Shown in pieces: positions 18,607 through 26,881 of a stretch of 64,000 nucleotides of DNA. The stretch is from Streptomyces cadmiisoli (GTDB lineage Bacteria; Actinomycetota; Actinomycetes; Streptomycetales; Streptomycetaceae). The translations under genes and the position numbers were made by a program. Under the pieces are notes generated by a model that saw only the letters and a list, made by a program, of their open reading frames with translations, was not told the DNA's origin and made no database searches. How positions within the stretch are numbered: position 1 is the stretch's first letter; each line of letters opens with the position of its first letter. The stretch covers positions 434,001-498,000 of the forward strand of contig NZ_CP030073.1 of assembly GCF_003261055.1 (NCBI RefSeq), given 5' to 3'.

Positions 18607-19731
18607 TCAGTGGCCGATGGTCCAGGCGCCATCGGTCAATCCAAGCCTGTCCGTGTACATCGCGATGAGCAGATGGTCGCCCTTGAGCTGCTTGACCGTC
18701 GCCGTGTCCAGCAGCTCGTCCTGGTTCACCATCCAGCCGGTGCCCTTGTCGGTGCCGAAGGGCACGACCAGGTGCGGGAAGGGGTCCTGGAACTCGGCGC
18801 TCTCGCCCTCGCCGGTAATCTGCACCCGGATATTGCGGGCTGCGATGTCCGCCTGTACGTCGGCGATGAATGCTGTCGGCAGGCCCAGGTCGGCGATGTC
18901 GCCCACGGCGTACACCGTGTCGTGGCCCTGGACCCGCAGGTCATCGTGGACCCGAAGCCGTCCGGACTCCGTCCTGGCCTGCGCCAGGCTTCCCACGACG
19001 TAGTCCGAAGTCACTCCGCCGCCGAAGCACTGGAGCCAGAGGTCGGCATCGATCCTTGCGCCCGAGGTGGTCTCCGCGACGAACGGCGTGACTTCGCCGG
19101 CCACCGCCTGCGGCAGGTCCCTCAGCCCTTCCCCGAGCCGGAGGTCCACGCCCTCGCTGCTGAGCATCTCGCGGAGCGCAGCCCGCAGCGGCTCCGGGTA
19201 CTGGCCCTTGAGAACATCGGCGGAAGGATCAAGGAGGGTGATCTGCTTCTCCGGCCACCGTGCCAGGATTTCTCCCACCAGTTCGACACCCACGACACCG
19301 GCGCCGAGAAGCAGGACGTGCTTCGCGCTCTCCAAGTTCTCGTTGATCCGCAGGTACTTCTTCTTCGAGAGCTCGCTACTCGTCTCGTCGTCCTTGGCCG
19401 GGAAGGGGTACTGAGATCCCGTGGCAAGCACGATGAAGTCGGCGTCCAGGACCTGCCCAGAAGCCAGTTCGACGCGTCCGGGCTGCACCTGCGCGGCCCT
19501 GTCGTGCACGACCTTGCCATTGGCCAGCAGCTTCTCGTAGGACATGAAGATGTTGGGCATCCAGTCCGGGCGAACCATTGCCCGCAGTGCGCCGACGTTG
19601 TGGCGGAAGCTGTCACGCGGTTCGACCAGCACGACATTGGCAATATCGTCAAGGTCGCGAGCGGCGCGGATGCCGGCGTAGCCGCCACCGATCACCGCAA
19701 CACAGGGCTGGCCATCTATTTTCTGAGGCAT
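18607..19731 (-). CDS. FSP1/AIF-like FAD-dependent NAD(P)H:quinone oxidoreductase
   Basis: A 374-residue two-dinucleotide-fold flavoprotein. The FAD motif is 'AVIGGGYAGIRAARDL' (15-20), the NAD(P) motif 'LLLGAGVVGVELVGEI' (143-148), and 'VYAVGDIADLGLP' closes the FAD site. 'LVEPRDSFRHNVGALRAMVR' is typical of the AIFM2/FSP1 and NDH-2-like branch, which reduces quinones. It has no transmembrane helix and no redox-active Cys pair, so it is not a disulfide reductase. GGAG lies before ATG 19731. It follows the VOC gene and precedes the SnoaL-like gene in the same direction. Confidence 0.8.
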   Translation of the reverse strand: MPQKIDGQPCVAVIGGGYAGIRAARDLDDIANVVLVEPRDSFRHNVGALRAMVRPDWMPNIFMSYEKLLANGKVVHDRAAQVQPGRVELASGQVLDADFIVLATGSQYPFPAKDDETSSELSKKKYLRINENLESAKHVLLLGAGVVGVELVGEILARWPEKQITLLDPSADVLKGQYPEPLRAALREMLSSEGVDLRLGEGLRDLPQAVAGEVTPFVAETTSGARIDADLWLQCFGGGVTSDYVVGSLAQARTESGRLRVHDDLRVQGHDTVYAVGDIADLGLPTAFIADVQADIAARNIRVQITGEGESAEFQDPFPHLVVPFGTDKGTGWMVNQDELLDTATVKQLKGDHLLIAMYTDRLGLTDGAWTIGH

Positions 19732-19797
19732 GCTCGTTCTCCACATGAGGCACTGAAAGCGCGGGATTGATCGCTCCATGTCGGAGCGTGAGGAGGA

Positions 19798-19842
19798 GCT
19801 GGTGCGGCGGACGGCTGTCCCATTGACGTCCGCCGCACCAGC
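19798..19842. terminator. 16-bp stem-loop behind the intact VOC gene
   Basis: GCTGGTGCGGCGGACG (19798-19813) pairs perfectly with CGTCCGCCGCACCAGC (19827-19842), loop of 13 nt. It could end the VOC transcript or dampen read-through into the FSP1-like gene. The order of stem-loops matches that behind the VOC pseudogene. Confidence 0.7.
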
Positions 19843-19913
19843 CAGGGGCCTGCCAGGAGTCACGCAGGCCCCTGCCTGCCGAATCCGCAAGGCGCATACG
19901 GCAGGGGGCTTTC
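19843..19913. terminator. two overlapping, mutually exclusive stem-loops
   Basis: CAGGGGCCTGC (19843-19853) pairs with GCAGGCCCCTG (19864-19874). The second arm overlaps a CCCCTGCC run that can instead pair with GGCAGGGG near 19901-19910. Alternative pairing of this kind is seen in attenuators, but no leader peptide or ligand element was found. Confidence 0.45.
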
Positions 19914-19920
19914 GGGTGGG

Positions 19921-20523
19921 TCACCAGGTCGGCTTGACCAGTTCCTCGAAGGCTTCACCAGCTCGGAAGCGCTTGACGAGGTCGTCAAGGTCGATGGGAA
20001 CACCACCGGGGCGGCGAAGCCAAAGCTCGCCCTGCATGAAGTCCTCGGCCTCCTCAGCCGTCGCGAAGTTGTCGATCTGCAACTCCACGAGGTTGTCTTC
20101 CGGGTCCCTGTAGTACATCGACGTGGTCACACCGTGGTTCATCGCCAGGACAGGCCAGATCTCGACCTCGGCCAGCCGCTCATAGTTGCCCAGCAGCTCA
20201 TCGAGGGTGTCGTAGGTGAAGGCGATGTGGAACAAGCCCGTCGACGGACCGGCAAGCGCCTCGAATATGTCGGTGTCGGCAGTGGCCGCAGCCGGCTTCT
20301 CCCGCTTCTCGACCGGCTGTTCCGAGCCCCCGTGCTCGGGGTTCTCGAGATCGGCCATGTTGGCGAGCGCGATTCGGTGGTGCTCGTCGTCGTAGGTGAT
20401 GAAGACGGAAGCCGCGTCCTCGTGCATCACCTTGGCGTCGAGCACGGTCACGTACCAGTCACGCATCTCCGAGAGGTGCTGCGTCCGCAGTACGACGTGA
20501 GCGAGCTTGGCAGGGGACGACAT
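19921..20523 (-). CDS. VOC-family (extradiol dioxygenase-like) protein, copy B
   Basis: A 200-residue protein with two VOC modules. Candidate metal ligands are His9 ('KLAHVVLRT'), His99 ('GLFHIAFTY') and Glu147 ('NLVELQIDN'). The closing strand 'TSMYYRDPEDNLVELQ' is shared with copy A at 4.3-5.1 kb. A tail 'IDLDDLVKRFRAGEAFEELV' parallels the tail of copy A. Between the modules is a charged linker ('QPVEKREKPAAATADTD'). GGAGAGACA precedes ATG 20523. It heads a leftward operon with FSP1-like, SnoaL-like and FAH-family genes. A wrecked paralogue lies at 14459-14648. Ring cleavage is the likely role; the substrate is unknown. Confidence 0.85.
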   Translation of the reverse strand: MSSPAKLAHVVLRTQHLSEMRDWYVTVLDAKVMHEDAASVFITYDDEHHRIALANMADLENPEHGGSEQPVEKREKPAAATADTDIFEALAGPSTGLFHIAFTYDTLDELLGNYERLAEVEIWPVLAMNHGVTTSMYYRDPEDNLVELQIDNFATAEEAEDFMQGELWLRRPGGVPIDLDDLVKRFRAGEAFEELVKPTW

Positions 20524-20961
20524 TGTCTCTCCTTCGTGTGATGGGCGGCCACCGTTGGCTCGAACCCGGCAGTCACCGTAGACCAACTGGTTGATCGCTG
20601 TAAATGATTACCTTGGATCGATCCTTGATAGCGAGCGTTTACTTTATTCGAGCACAGCAACCCCGCAGGGCTACGGCACCCCCAGAGCCAGCAGGATCGA
20701 GCAGCCGCGGCGCCCTGCTCGTGCCACCGTTCAATCGACTTCGACATAGGTGGCGCCGGCCAGGGACTCCACGAGTCCCACGCCCGCATCGGCGCACAGG
20801 CAGGCCACTGACGCACACAAGCGGCCGCCCGTCAGCCTGACGGACATCAGTTCGCCGATCCGGGGCCCCGAGTCGGACTGGGTGTCACGTGACGGCAACG
20901 AGAGCCCTGTTGCGGCGGTGTGCCAACCGTGCATCGGAAGTCTTTGGCTTGCAACAAGCCG
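20524..20961. promoter_or_regulatory. long leader/promoter region of the VOC operon
   Basis: About 440 bp between the VOC start and the operator at 20962. AT-richer segments at 20590-20650, with GGATCGATCC inside, are the best place for a promoter. No supported gene is present; a 79-codon minus frame starting inside the operator was judged spurious. Confidence 0.4.
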
Positions 20962-20984
20962 GTTAGTCACTAATCATTAGTAAG
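20962..20984. promoter_or_regulatory. HxlR-type operator candidate, site 2
   Basis: A 23-bp element centred on the perfect palindrome ACTAATCATTAGT (20969-20981), extended to GTTAG on the left and TAAG on the right. It is the most symmetric of the set and lies in the region shared by the VOC operon and the 3' side of the HxlR gene. Confidence 0.6.
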
Positions 20985-21127
20985 CGCCTCGCTCTCGACT
21001 GCCGAACGATGGCACGCATATTTCGCCCCGACATGGCAGATCGATGCCTGAAAGCTGCGACCGCGCGAGGCCGCCACCAACCCGCCCGGGCCAGTCGTCA
21101 CACCTTCGCCGACCGGCGCCCCGACGG

Positions 21128-21487
21128 CTAATCCTGCCGAGAGGACCGCTGAGCGCCCCACTGCGCCAACGGCTCAAGCGCAGCGATGAGCGCCTGGCCG
21201 TCCGAGGTGAGACCGTAGCGGATCTGAACCGGCATGCTGGGCATCACAGCACGATCGATGAGCCCTTGAGCCTCGAGTTCCTTCAGGCGTTGCGCCAGCA
21301 GTCGGTCGGAGATGCCCTCGATCGCACTCCGGTACTCGCCGAACCGCCGGGCACCCAGGGATGCGGCCAACAAGATCGACCCGGTCCAGCGGCTCCCCAC
21401 GAGTTCCAGTACACCTTGAAAACTGGGGCACGTGTCGTCGCGTACAGCACCAGGCTCGCGACGTTGAAATTGGGCGTTCTGCTCCAC
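21128..21487 (-). CDS. HxlR-family (DUF24) transcriptional regulator with N-terminal Cys
   Basis: A winged-helix regulator of about 119 residues: 'CPSFQGVLELVGSRWTGSIL', then 'RRFGEYRSAIEGISDRLLAQ' (recognition region) and the wing 'RAVMPSMPVQIRYGLTSDG'. Cys20 stands at the conserved position that senses quinones and other electrophiles in YodB and CatR of Bacillus. GTG at 21487 is preferred because GAGG lies six bases upstream. The frame opens at GTG 21499, which would place the start inside the operator. The 23-bp element at 21499-21521 overlaps this start region, so autoregulation is likely. Confidence 0.85.
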   Translation of the reverse strand: MEQNAQFQRREPGAVRDDTCPSFQGVLELVGSRWTGSILLAASLGARRFGEYRSAIEGISDRLLAQRLKELEAQGLIDRAVMPSMPVQIRYGLTSDGQALIAALEPLAQWGAQRSSRQD

Positions 21488-21498
21488 CGCCACCCTCA

Positions 21499-21521
21499 CT
21501 TACTATTAGTTAGCACCTTAC
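21499..21521. promoter_or_regulatory. HxlR-type operator candidate, site 3 (autoregulation)
   Basis: Read on the minus strand it has GTAAG, CTAA and TAGTAAG in the same register as sites 1 and 2. It lies immediately upstream of the HxlR start and would block its own transcription when bound. Confidence 0.6.
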
Positions 21522-21928
21522 TGTGCTGTTGCTGGTCGGTCCGCCCTGGTGAACCGTGGACGCATGACCGATTACGGACAAAGCCTCACCTTCGGGCCGA
21601 GTGGCGTTCCAGGAGACAGGTCCCGACGACCAACCCCCTGCCCTGGTCGCCGAGGCACATTGACTGCCTCGGCATGTCTCCGCGTCATGCACCACCCCTA
21701 CGGGCTGGGGCACTTCGAGAAGTGGTCCTTGAACGGCCGACCGGGCGAGGGTGAGAGCGCACACATCCCGATTCCCACGGGTGCCACCGGTCTGCAGCCG
21801 CGGCGATCGGCCATGTCTGACAGAGCCGAGTCGCCAACGAAGAGCGGGCCGAATCACCAGATCCACGATTCTGCCGCCGCAGTCACCCGTGTGGCAGTTG
21901 ACCGTGCCATGGTTCGTTGGGGCGGTCA
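21522..21928. other. intergenic, upstream of the BBE-type oxidase
   Basis: Roughly 400 bp with overlapping frames on both strands but no recognisable product. It probably contains the rightward promoter of the oxidase and MFS genes. Confidence 0.4.
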
Positions 21929-23239
21929 ATGACCGTGGTCCTCGGGGCAGCGCCGAGCGGACTCGTCGGCAAGGTCGTCACCCCTGACGACCGGCGCTAC
22001 GGCATGCTGTGTTCCACCTATACCACCGTTGGTGCGCCCGCTGCCGTTGTCCTGCCCGAAAGCGCTTCTGACGTTGCCGCGGCGCTGCGGCTGGCTCGCG
22101 AGCGGGGTCTGTCGGTCGCCATCCGCAGCGGTGGGCACGGCTTGTCCGGAAGCGCCACGAACACCGACGGGCTGGTCATCGATTTGAGCGCGATGAGCAG
22201 GGTCGACGTGCTCGACCGCGCTGCCCGCCTGGTGCGTGTCGAGGCCGGCGCTCGCTGGGGGCAGGTTACCCAGGCGCTCTCCTCGTCCGGGCTGGCCATC
22301 AGTTCGGGTGACCATGGAAACGTCGGCGTCGGAGGGCTCGCCACGGCTGGCGGCATCGGGTGGCTCGTTCGACATTTCGGTCTCACGATCGACCGCGTCC
22401 GTGCAGTTGAGGTTGTCCTGGCCGACGGCACCATGGTTCGGGCCGATCACCTCACCGAGCCAGATCTGCTGTGGGTGATGCGTGGGGCAGGCGCCGGCGC
22501 CGGCGTCGCAATTGCCTTTGAGATAGAGGCCATCGAGCTCGGAGACGTCGGATTCGTTCAGCTCGTTGCCGGGGTCGACCGGGCCGGCGACACTCTGCGG
22601 CGCTGGGAGGTCGCCATGGCAAAGGCGCCACGCGAGCTGTCGACGTCAGTGATGCTCTCCTCTCATTCGGTGACTCCGGTCGCGTTCATCACGGCGGTCG
22701 TTGCCTCGGATGAGCAGGCGCGCATCATGCGAGCCATTCAGCCGCTCCTCGGTATCGGCAAGGTCACCATCCAGCAGGCACACGTCGTTCCGTACACGAA
22801 CCTGATTGCATCCGCGCAGATGCAATCGAACACGGGACAGATGCCTTCCCACACGACCAACGGACTCTTCACCGAACTCACCCCCGATGCTGCCCGCGCA
22901 CTGGTCGCCGCAGCCAGCGGCCCCGACCCAGTCCTCCTTCAAATGCGCTCACTTGGCGGTGCTGTCAACGACATGGATCCGTCAGCCACCGCGTACGCAC
23001 ACCGCCACCAACAGACGATGGTCATTGCCTCGACGTTCCCACCAGATGCGCAGCAGGAACTGGTAGCCGCATGGGACACCATCGCCCCATACTCGGATGG
23101 GACGTATGCGAGTCTTCAGAGCAATCCCAGCAAAAGCATGATGGCCAGCGCCTATCCCGGACCGACCGGCGCGCGGGTCGTCGACCTGTGGAAGCGCTAC
23201 GATCCCGACGGCGTACTGCGTCAGCCACTTGGAAAGTGA
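21929..23239 (+). CDS. BBE-type FAD-binding oxidoreductase
   Basis: A 436-residue member of the berberine-bridge-enzyme/PCMH oxidase group. The N-terminal FAD domain has 'AIRSGGHGLSGSATNTDGLV' with His70, the usual 8-alpha-histidyl FAD attachment. The second attachment Cys of bicovalent enzymes (G-x-C-P-x-V-G) is replaced in 'SGDHGNVGVGGLATAGGIGW', so single covalent linkage is expected. The C-terminus 'DLWKRYDPDGVLR' is the BBE motif. Such enzymes oxidise alcohols, sugars or phenolics and occur in natural-product pathways. ATG 21929 is chosen; the frame also opens at TTG 21917. An MFS exporter gene follows 273 bp later in the same direction. Confidence 0.85.
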   Translation: MTVVLGAAPSGLVGKVVTPDDRRYGMLCSTYTTVGAPAAVVLPESASDVAAALRLARERGLSVAIRSGGHGLSGSATNTDGLVIDLSAMSRVDVLDRAARLVRVEAGARWGQVTQALSSSGLAISSGDHGNVGVGGLATAGGIGWLVRHFGLTIDRVRAVEVVLADGTMVRADHLTEPDLLWVMRGAGAGAGVAIAFEIEAIELGDVGFVQLVAGVDRAGDTLRRWEVAMAKAPRELSTSVMLSSHSVTPVAFITAVVASDEQARIMRAIQPLLGIGKVTIQQAHVVPYTNLIASAQMQSNTGQMPSHTTNGLFTELTPDAARALVAAASGPDPVLLQMRSLGGAVNDMDPSATAYAHRHQQTMVIASTFPPDAQQELVAAWDTIAPYSDGTYASLQSNPSKSMMASAYPGPTGARVVDLWKRYDPDGVLRQPLGK

Positions 23240-23512
23240 CCGAAGGCTCTGCCGGGCCTGCTGGGCACCCGTGCGCCCCCGCGTCGAGGTACGCAGACGA
23301 CGCGCACGGTCAAAGCATCCTCGGCCCCGCTTGCGCGCCGCTGCGTCGGATCCACCGCACAGTCTTCTCGGTCCTACGCATTCATTGCCGCTGGTGTCGC
23401 TCAGCTGCAATCCGACCCGCTGAACCACCGCAGGGCCTGCCCTCGCGCGGTCTCGTCGACAGAGCCACATGCATCAGCAAGCGGGCTGTCCTGCGTTCTC
23501 TCTTGGAGAGTC

Positions 23513-24988
23513 ATGTCCTTCCTGCCCCGCCTACTCCCCTCGGCCAGGGCCGCACTCTTGCTGGTGCTGTCCGTTGCAGTGTCTGCGTATGCGCTGGTGC
23601 TGTCCCTGATCATCCCCGTCCTACCGGAGATCCAGCGCGATCTCGGCGTCTCTCAGGACGTAGTCGGGTGGGTGATGACCGCCTGTCTGATGTCGGCAGC
23701 CATCTTCACCCCGCTGCTGGGCCGTCTCGGCGACCGCTTCGGAAAGCAGCAGGTGATACTGCTGTCGCTCCTGGCGCTTTCAGCCGGCTCGTTTCTCGCG
23801 GCGTTCTCCTCCGGGATAGGCCTGATGATCGCGGGTCGCGTACTCCAGGGCGTCGGCGGCGGAGTGGTACCGCTGGCCTTCAGCGTCATCCGCGACGAGC
23901 TGCCCGACAAACGCATTCCCGGCGCGGTGGGAGTACTCGCCGCTCTGTTCGCCGTGAGCGGCGGCCTCGGGTCCGTGCTGTCAGGCCCCATCACCACTGC
24001 CTTGGACTATCGAGCCCTGTTCTGGATACCAGGCATTGTCACTGTCGGGGCCGCTCTCGGGGTCCGGGTCCTGGTCCCTCGGTCCTCCCACCGCGAAACC
24101 GGACGCATCAGTTGGACCGGCGCCGTGCTGCTCGCAGGGTGGTTGATCGCCCTCCTGGTCCCCTTGGCACAGGCCTCCACCTGGGGCTGGCGATCCACCC
24201 GAGTGATCGTCTTGCTGGTCGCTGCCGGCCTACTCCTCGTCGCTTGGGTCGCGGTGGAAATGCGTGCTCGCAACCCCCTCATCGACGTACGGATGTTGCG
24301 TCTCCCGGCGGTGTGGCCAACCAACCTGGTCGCCCTCCTGTCCGGCATGAGCATGTATGCACTGATGGCAGTTCTGCCCTACTACGTACAGACCCCTTCC
24401 TCTGCCGGCTACGGCTTCGGCGTCAGTCCGACTGAGGCCGGGCTCATCAATCTGCCGCTCACCGCGGCAATGTTCTGCGCCGGATTGGCCACCTCACGGC
24501 TCTCTCTGCGCCTGTCTGCCCGACACATCTTGTTGCTGGGAACACTGCTCAGCGTCGTGGGATTCGGCATCCTGGCCTTCGCCCACGCGCAGTACTGGTC
24601 GGTCATGCTGGCCATGGCCGTCGTCGGCCTTGGTTTCGGACTGGCGTTCGCCACAATGACCAATATCATCATGACGACCGTGCCTCGACATCAGACCGGC
24701 GCTGCCAACGGTATGAACACCAACATCCGTACTCTTGGCGGCGCCATCGGCACGGCACTCGTCAGCACCATCGTAGGCAGCCAGACACTCCCGAGCGGCC
24801 TCCCCGCCGAAGGCGGCTACACCTTGGCGTTCGCAGCCCTCGGTATCACTGCTGTCGGTGCGGTGATCGCCGCCATACTTCTTCCTCGCAGTGACCGGAT
24901 GACATCAGGAAGCGGTGCGGCGGAAGGACCCAGGCGCCCCCAACACACCAACGCGGCACCTACGCAGGCAGCCAAGAGTATGGAGTAG
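23513..24988 (+). CDS. MFS drug/metabolite exporter (DHA2, 14-helix type)
   Basis: A 491-residue membrane protein with about 14 hydrophobic segments. Motif A follows helix 2 ('GRLGDRFGKQQVILLSLLAL') and motif C-like Gly-rich sequence lies in helix 5 ('GVLAALFAVSGGLGSVLSGP'). Length and helix number fit the EmrB/QacA drug:H+ antiporters. GGAGAG lies before ATG 23513. The C-terminal 30 residues are hydrophilic and probably cytoplasmic. Next to the BBE oxidase it may export the oxidised product or an aromatic toxin. Confidence 0.85.
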   Translation: MSFLPRLLPSARAALLLVLSVAVSAYALVLSLIIPVLPEIQRDLGVSQDVVGWVMTACLMSAAIFTPLLGRLGDRFGKQQVILLSLLALSAGSFLAAFSSGIGLMIAGRVLQGVGGGVVPLAFSVIRDELPDKRIPGAVGVLAALFAVSGGLGSVLSGPITTALDYRALFWIPGIVTVGAALGVRVLVPRSSHRETGRISWTGAVLLAGWLIALLVPLAQASTWGWRSTRVIVLLVAAGLLLVAWVAVEMRARNPLIDVRMLRLPAVWPTNLVALLSGMSMYALMAVLPYYVQTPSSAGYGFGVSPTEAGLINLPLTAAMFCAGLATSRLSLRLSARHILLLGTLLSVVGFGILAFAHAQYWSVMLAMAVVGLGFGLAFATMTNIIMTTVPRHQTGAANGMNTNIRTLGGAIGTALVSTIVGSQTLPSGLPAEGGYTLAFAALGITAVGAVIAAILLPRSDRMTSGSGAAEGPRRPQHTNAAPTQAAKSME

Positions 24989-25064
24989 GCACGCCGCGGC
25001 AGGTTGAACTTCGCCTACCTGGTGTCGGGTAGCCGGGTCACGTCGCCGTGACCCGGCCCCCTCA

Positions 25065-25099
25065 GAACCGGACGTGCCTGTTTCCAAGCATCACGGCTC
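25065..25099 (-). ncRNA. group II intron domain V catalytic hairpin
   Basis: A 35-nt hairpin beginning GAGCCGTGATGC, with GGAAAC in the terminal loop and ending GCACGTCCGGTTC. This follows the domain V pattern with its AGC triad and CG bulge, and it precedes domain VI as required for splicing. Confidence 0.85.
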
Positions 25100-25129
25100 A
25101 AGCAAGCCCGAAGGCTTCACAGGTTCTGC

Positions 25130-26881
25130 TCATTTCCGGTCGCTGTCGCCTGCGTGATGCTGGCGATGGCATTCCGAGTGGACGAGCCGAAGATTCTTGC
25201 TCTCATCAGAGCCGCCATGCCGCCGGTAGGTGAAGTGGTGTTTATGCAACCGCTTCTTCACCGCGTCGAACCAGTCAATCCACTCGCGTGGGCTGTCAGG
25301 CTCATATTCCGCGCCGGCGATGAGCGCTTGACCGCACAGTGGGCAGACGCCCTTCTGGCGGGCTGCCAGAGTAAGGCTGATCTTGTCCATCGGTGGTGGT
25401 GTGCGCGTCTGACGGCGTTGGCTCCAGTAGTCGAGGAGTGCGGGATCGTCAGGTGACGACTTACCCCTGACCAACTGATGCCGCCTGATGTTGGTCCAGG
25501 CGAACTTGGGAAGGTGTGCGCCCGTGGCACGGTCACCGAATACCCAGTTGTTCATCTTGGATCGGTTGAGCCTGCCGAAGTACTTGTTCACAATCCAACG
25601 CTTCGACTTCTTCGGGTGGGTGCGCTTGGCCCACTTGTAGGTGAGCGTCCACACATAGCTGTCCAGCGCCGAGAACGTCCGGCTGGACACCACTGTCCGG
25701 TAATACGCGGACCAGCCCCTGACGATAGGGGACAGACGGCGTAGTACGACTGTGATGCTCTGCCCTAAGAGGGCTTGCATCTCGGATCTCAGTCGCTTCC
25801 GGACTCTCTTGACCGCGTCCCTGCTGGGCGTGATGATCAGGCTGTCGCCATGGCGGCGGATGTTGAACCCGAGGAAATCGAACCCGTCCGACAGGTGGAG
25901 GATTCGCGTCTTCTCTTCATTGAAGCGAAGTCCTCGGGGTTGCAGCCATTCCGCCAGGCGTGACCTGACGGTCTCCGCCTCCTCCTTGCTCGTGCAGAAC
26001 ACGGCGAAGTCATCGGCGTATCGCACCAGGATCGGAGTTCCTTTCGCAGCCCACATGACCTTTCCTTTGCGGGTGGCGAAGCGGACTCCTGCGGCCTCCT
26101 CCATCCCGTGCAGAGCGATGTTGAGCAACAAAGGGCTGATCACGCCGCCTTGAGGGGTTCCCTCCTCGGTCCGGGTGAAGCGTCCGTCATCGACCACACC
26201 AGCCTTCAGCCACTGCCGGACTAATTCCCTGGCTGGGAATTGCCCAACGGCTTCGAGCAGGTGGTAATGGTCGATGCGGTCGAACGCGGCAGCCAGGTCG
26301 GCGTCCAGTACCCACTGGCGCTTGGCCGCCTTGCCCTTCGCGGTGCTGAAGATCGCCTGGATGGCGTCGTGGCAGCCGCGGCCCGGCCGGAATCCGTAAG
26401 AGCGTGATTCAAACCGAGCTTCCCACTCAGGCTCCAACGCGTTCTTCACACGTGCTTGGATGGCCCTGTCACGCATGACGGGGATTCCGAGTGGTCGTTG
26501 CTTTCCGTTGCTCTTTGGGATGTAGACCCGCTTGACGGGCTTGGCCCGCCAGGGTTGTGTTTGGCCGTCAATTTCAACTGCCATCCGTGCTCTCGCCTTG
26601 GGAGTGAGAGCGCGTTCCCTGTCGATCCCTGCCGTCTTGCGGCCTCTGCTCTGCTGTGTCACCCGCTTCACGCTCACGAGCGTGTTGCTGCGGCTTCTCA
26701 GCATGAGCTTTTGCAGATTGCGGACCTTCTTGAGGTCCCCTTCCTGTGTCGCTTTGAAGATCCTCTGTCTCAGACGCCGTACGTTCTCCTCGGCTTCGGC
26801 CCAGTTGATGCTGTGCCAGTCGAGATTTCCGCCCTGGGGTCCGTTCGCTATGGAAGTCCGAACAGGATTGGGTAACTCCAA
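25130..26881 (-). CDS. ltrA: group II intron reverse transcriptase/maturase with HNH domain
   Basis: A 583-residue LtrA-like protein that helps the intron RNA splice and copies it into DNA at a new site. RT blocks are in order: 'YIPKSNGKQRPLGIPVMRDR' (120-139), 'SYGFRPGRGCHDAI' (161-174), 'DADLAAAFDRIDH', 'GTPQGGVISPLLLNIALHGM' (241-260) and the active site Y288-A-D-D291. A maturase X domain follows ('SPIVRGWSAYYRTV'). The C-terminus is an HNH endonuclease with Cys513/Cys516 ('CPLCG'), His548/His549 and Cys571. The start is TTG at 26881 with AGGAGG upstream. All catalytic residues are present, so it may be active. Confidence 0.93.
   Translation of the reverse strand: MELPNPVRTSIANGPQGGNLDWHSINWAEAEENVRRLRQRIFKATQEGDLKKVRNLQKLMLRSRSNTLVSVKRVTQQSRGRKTAGIDRERALTPKARARMAVEIDGQTQPWRAKPVKRVYIPKSNGKQRPLGIPVMRDRAIQARVKNALEPEWEARFESRSYGFRPGRGCHDAIQAIFSTAKGKAAKRQWVLDADLAAAFDRIDHYHLLEAVGQFPARELVRQWLKAGVVDDGRFTRTEEGTPQGGVISPLLLNIALHGMEEAAGVRFATRKGKVMWAAKGTPILVRYADDFAVFCTSKEEAETVRSRLAEWLQPRGLRFNEEKTRILHLSDGFDFLGFNIRRHGDSLIITPSRDAVKRVRKRLRSEMQALLGQSITVVLRRLSPIVRGWSAYYRTVVSSRTFSALDSYVWTLTYKWAKRTHPKKSKRWIVNKYFGRLNRSKMNNWVFGDRATGAHLPKFAWTNIRRHQLVRGKSSPDDPALLDYWSQRRQTRTPPPMDKISLTLAARQKGVCPLCGQALIAGAEYEPDSPREWIDWFDAVKKRLHKHHFTYRRHGGSDESKNLRLVHSECHRQHHAGDSDRK

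Noticed and set aside
20731..20970. 79-codon minus-strand ORF upstream of the VOC operon
   Set aside because: Its start lies inside the palindromic operator, it has no ribosome site, and its composition is not protein-like.
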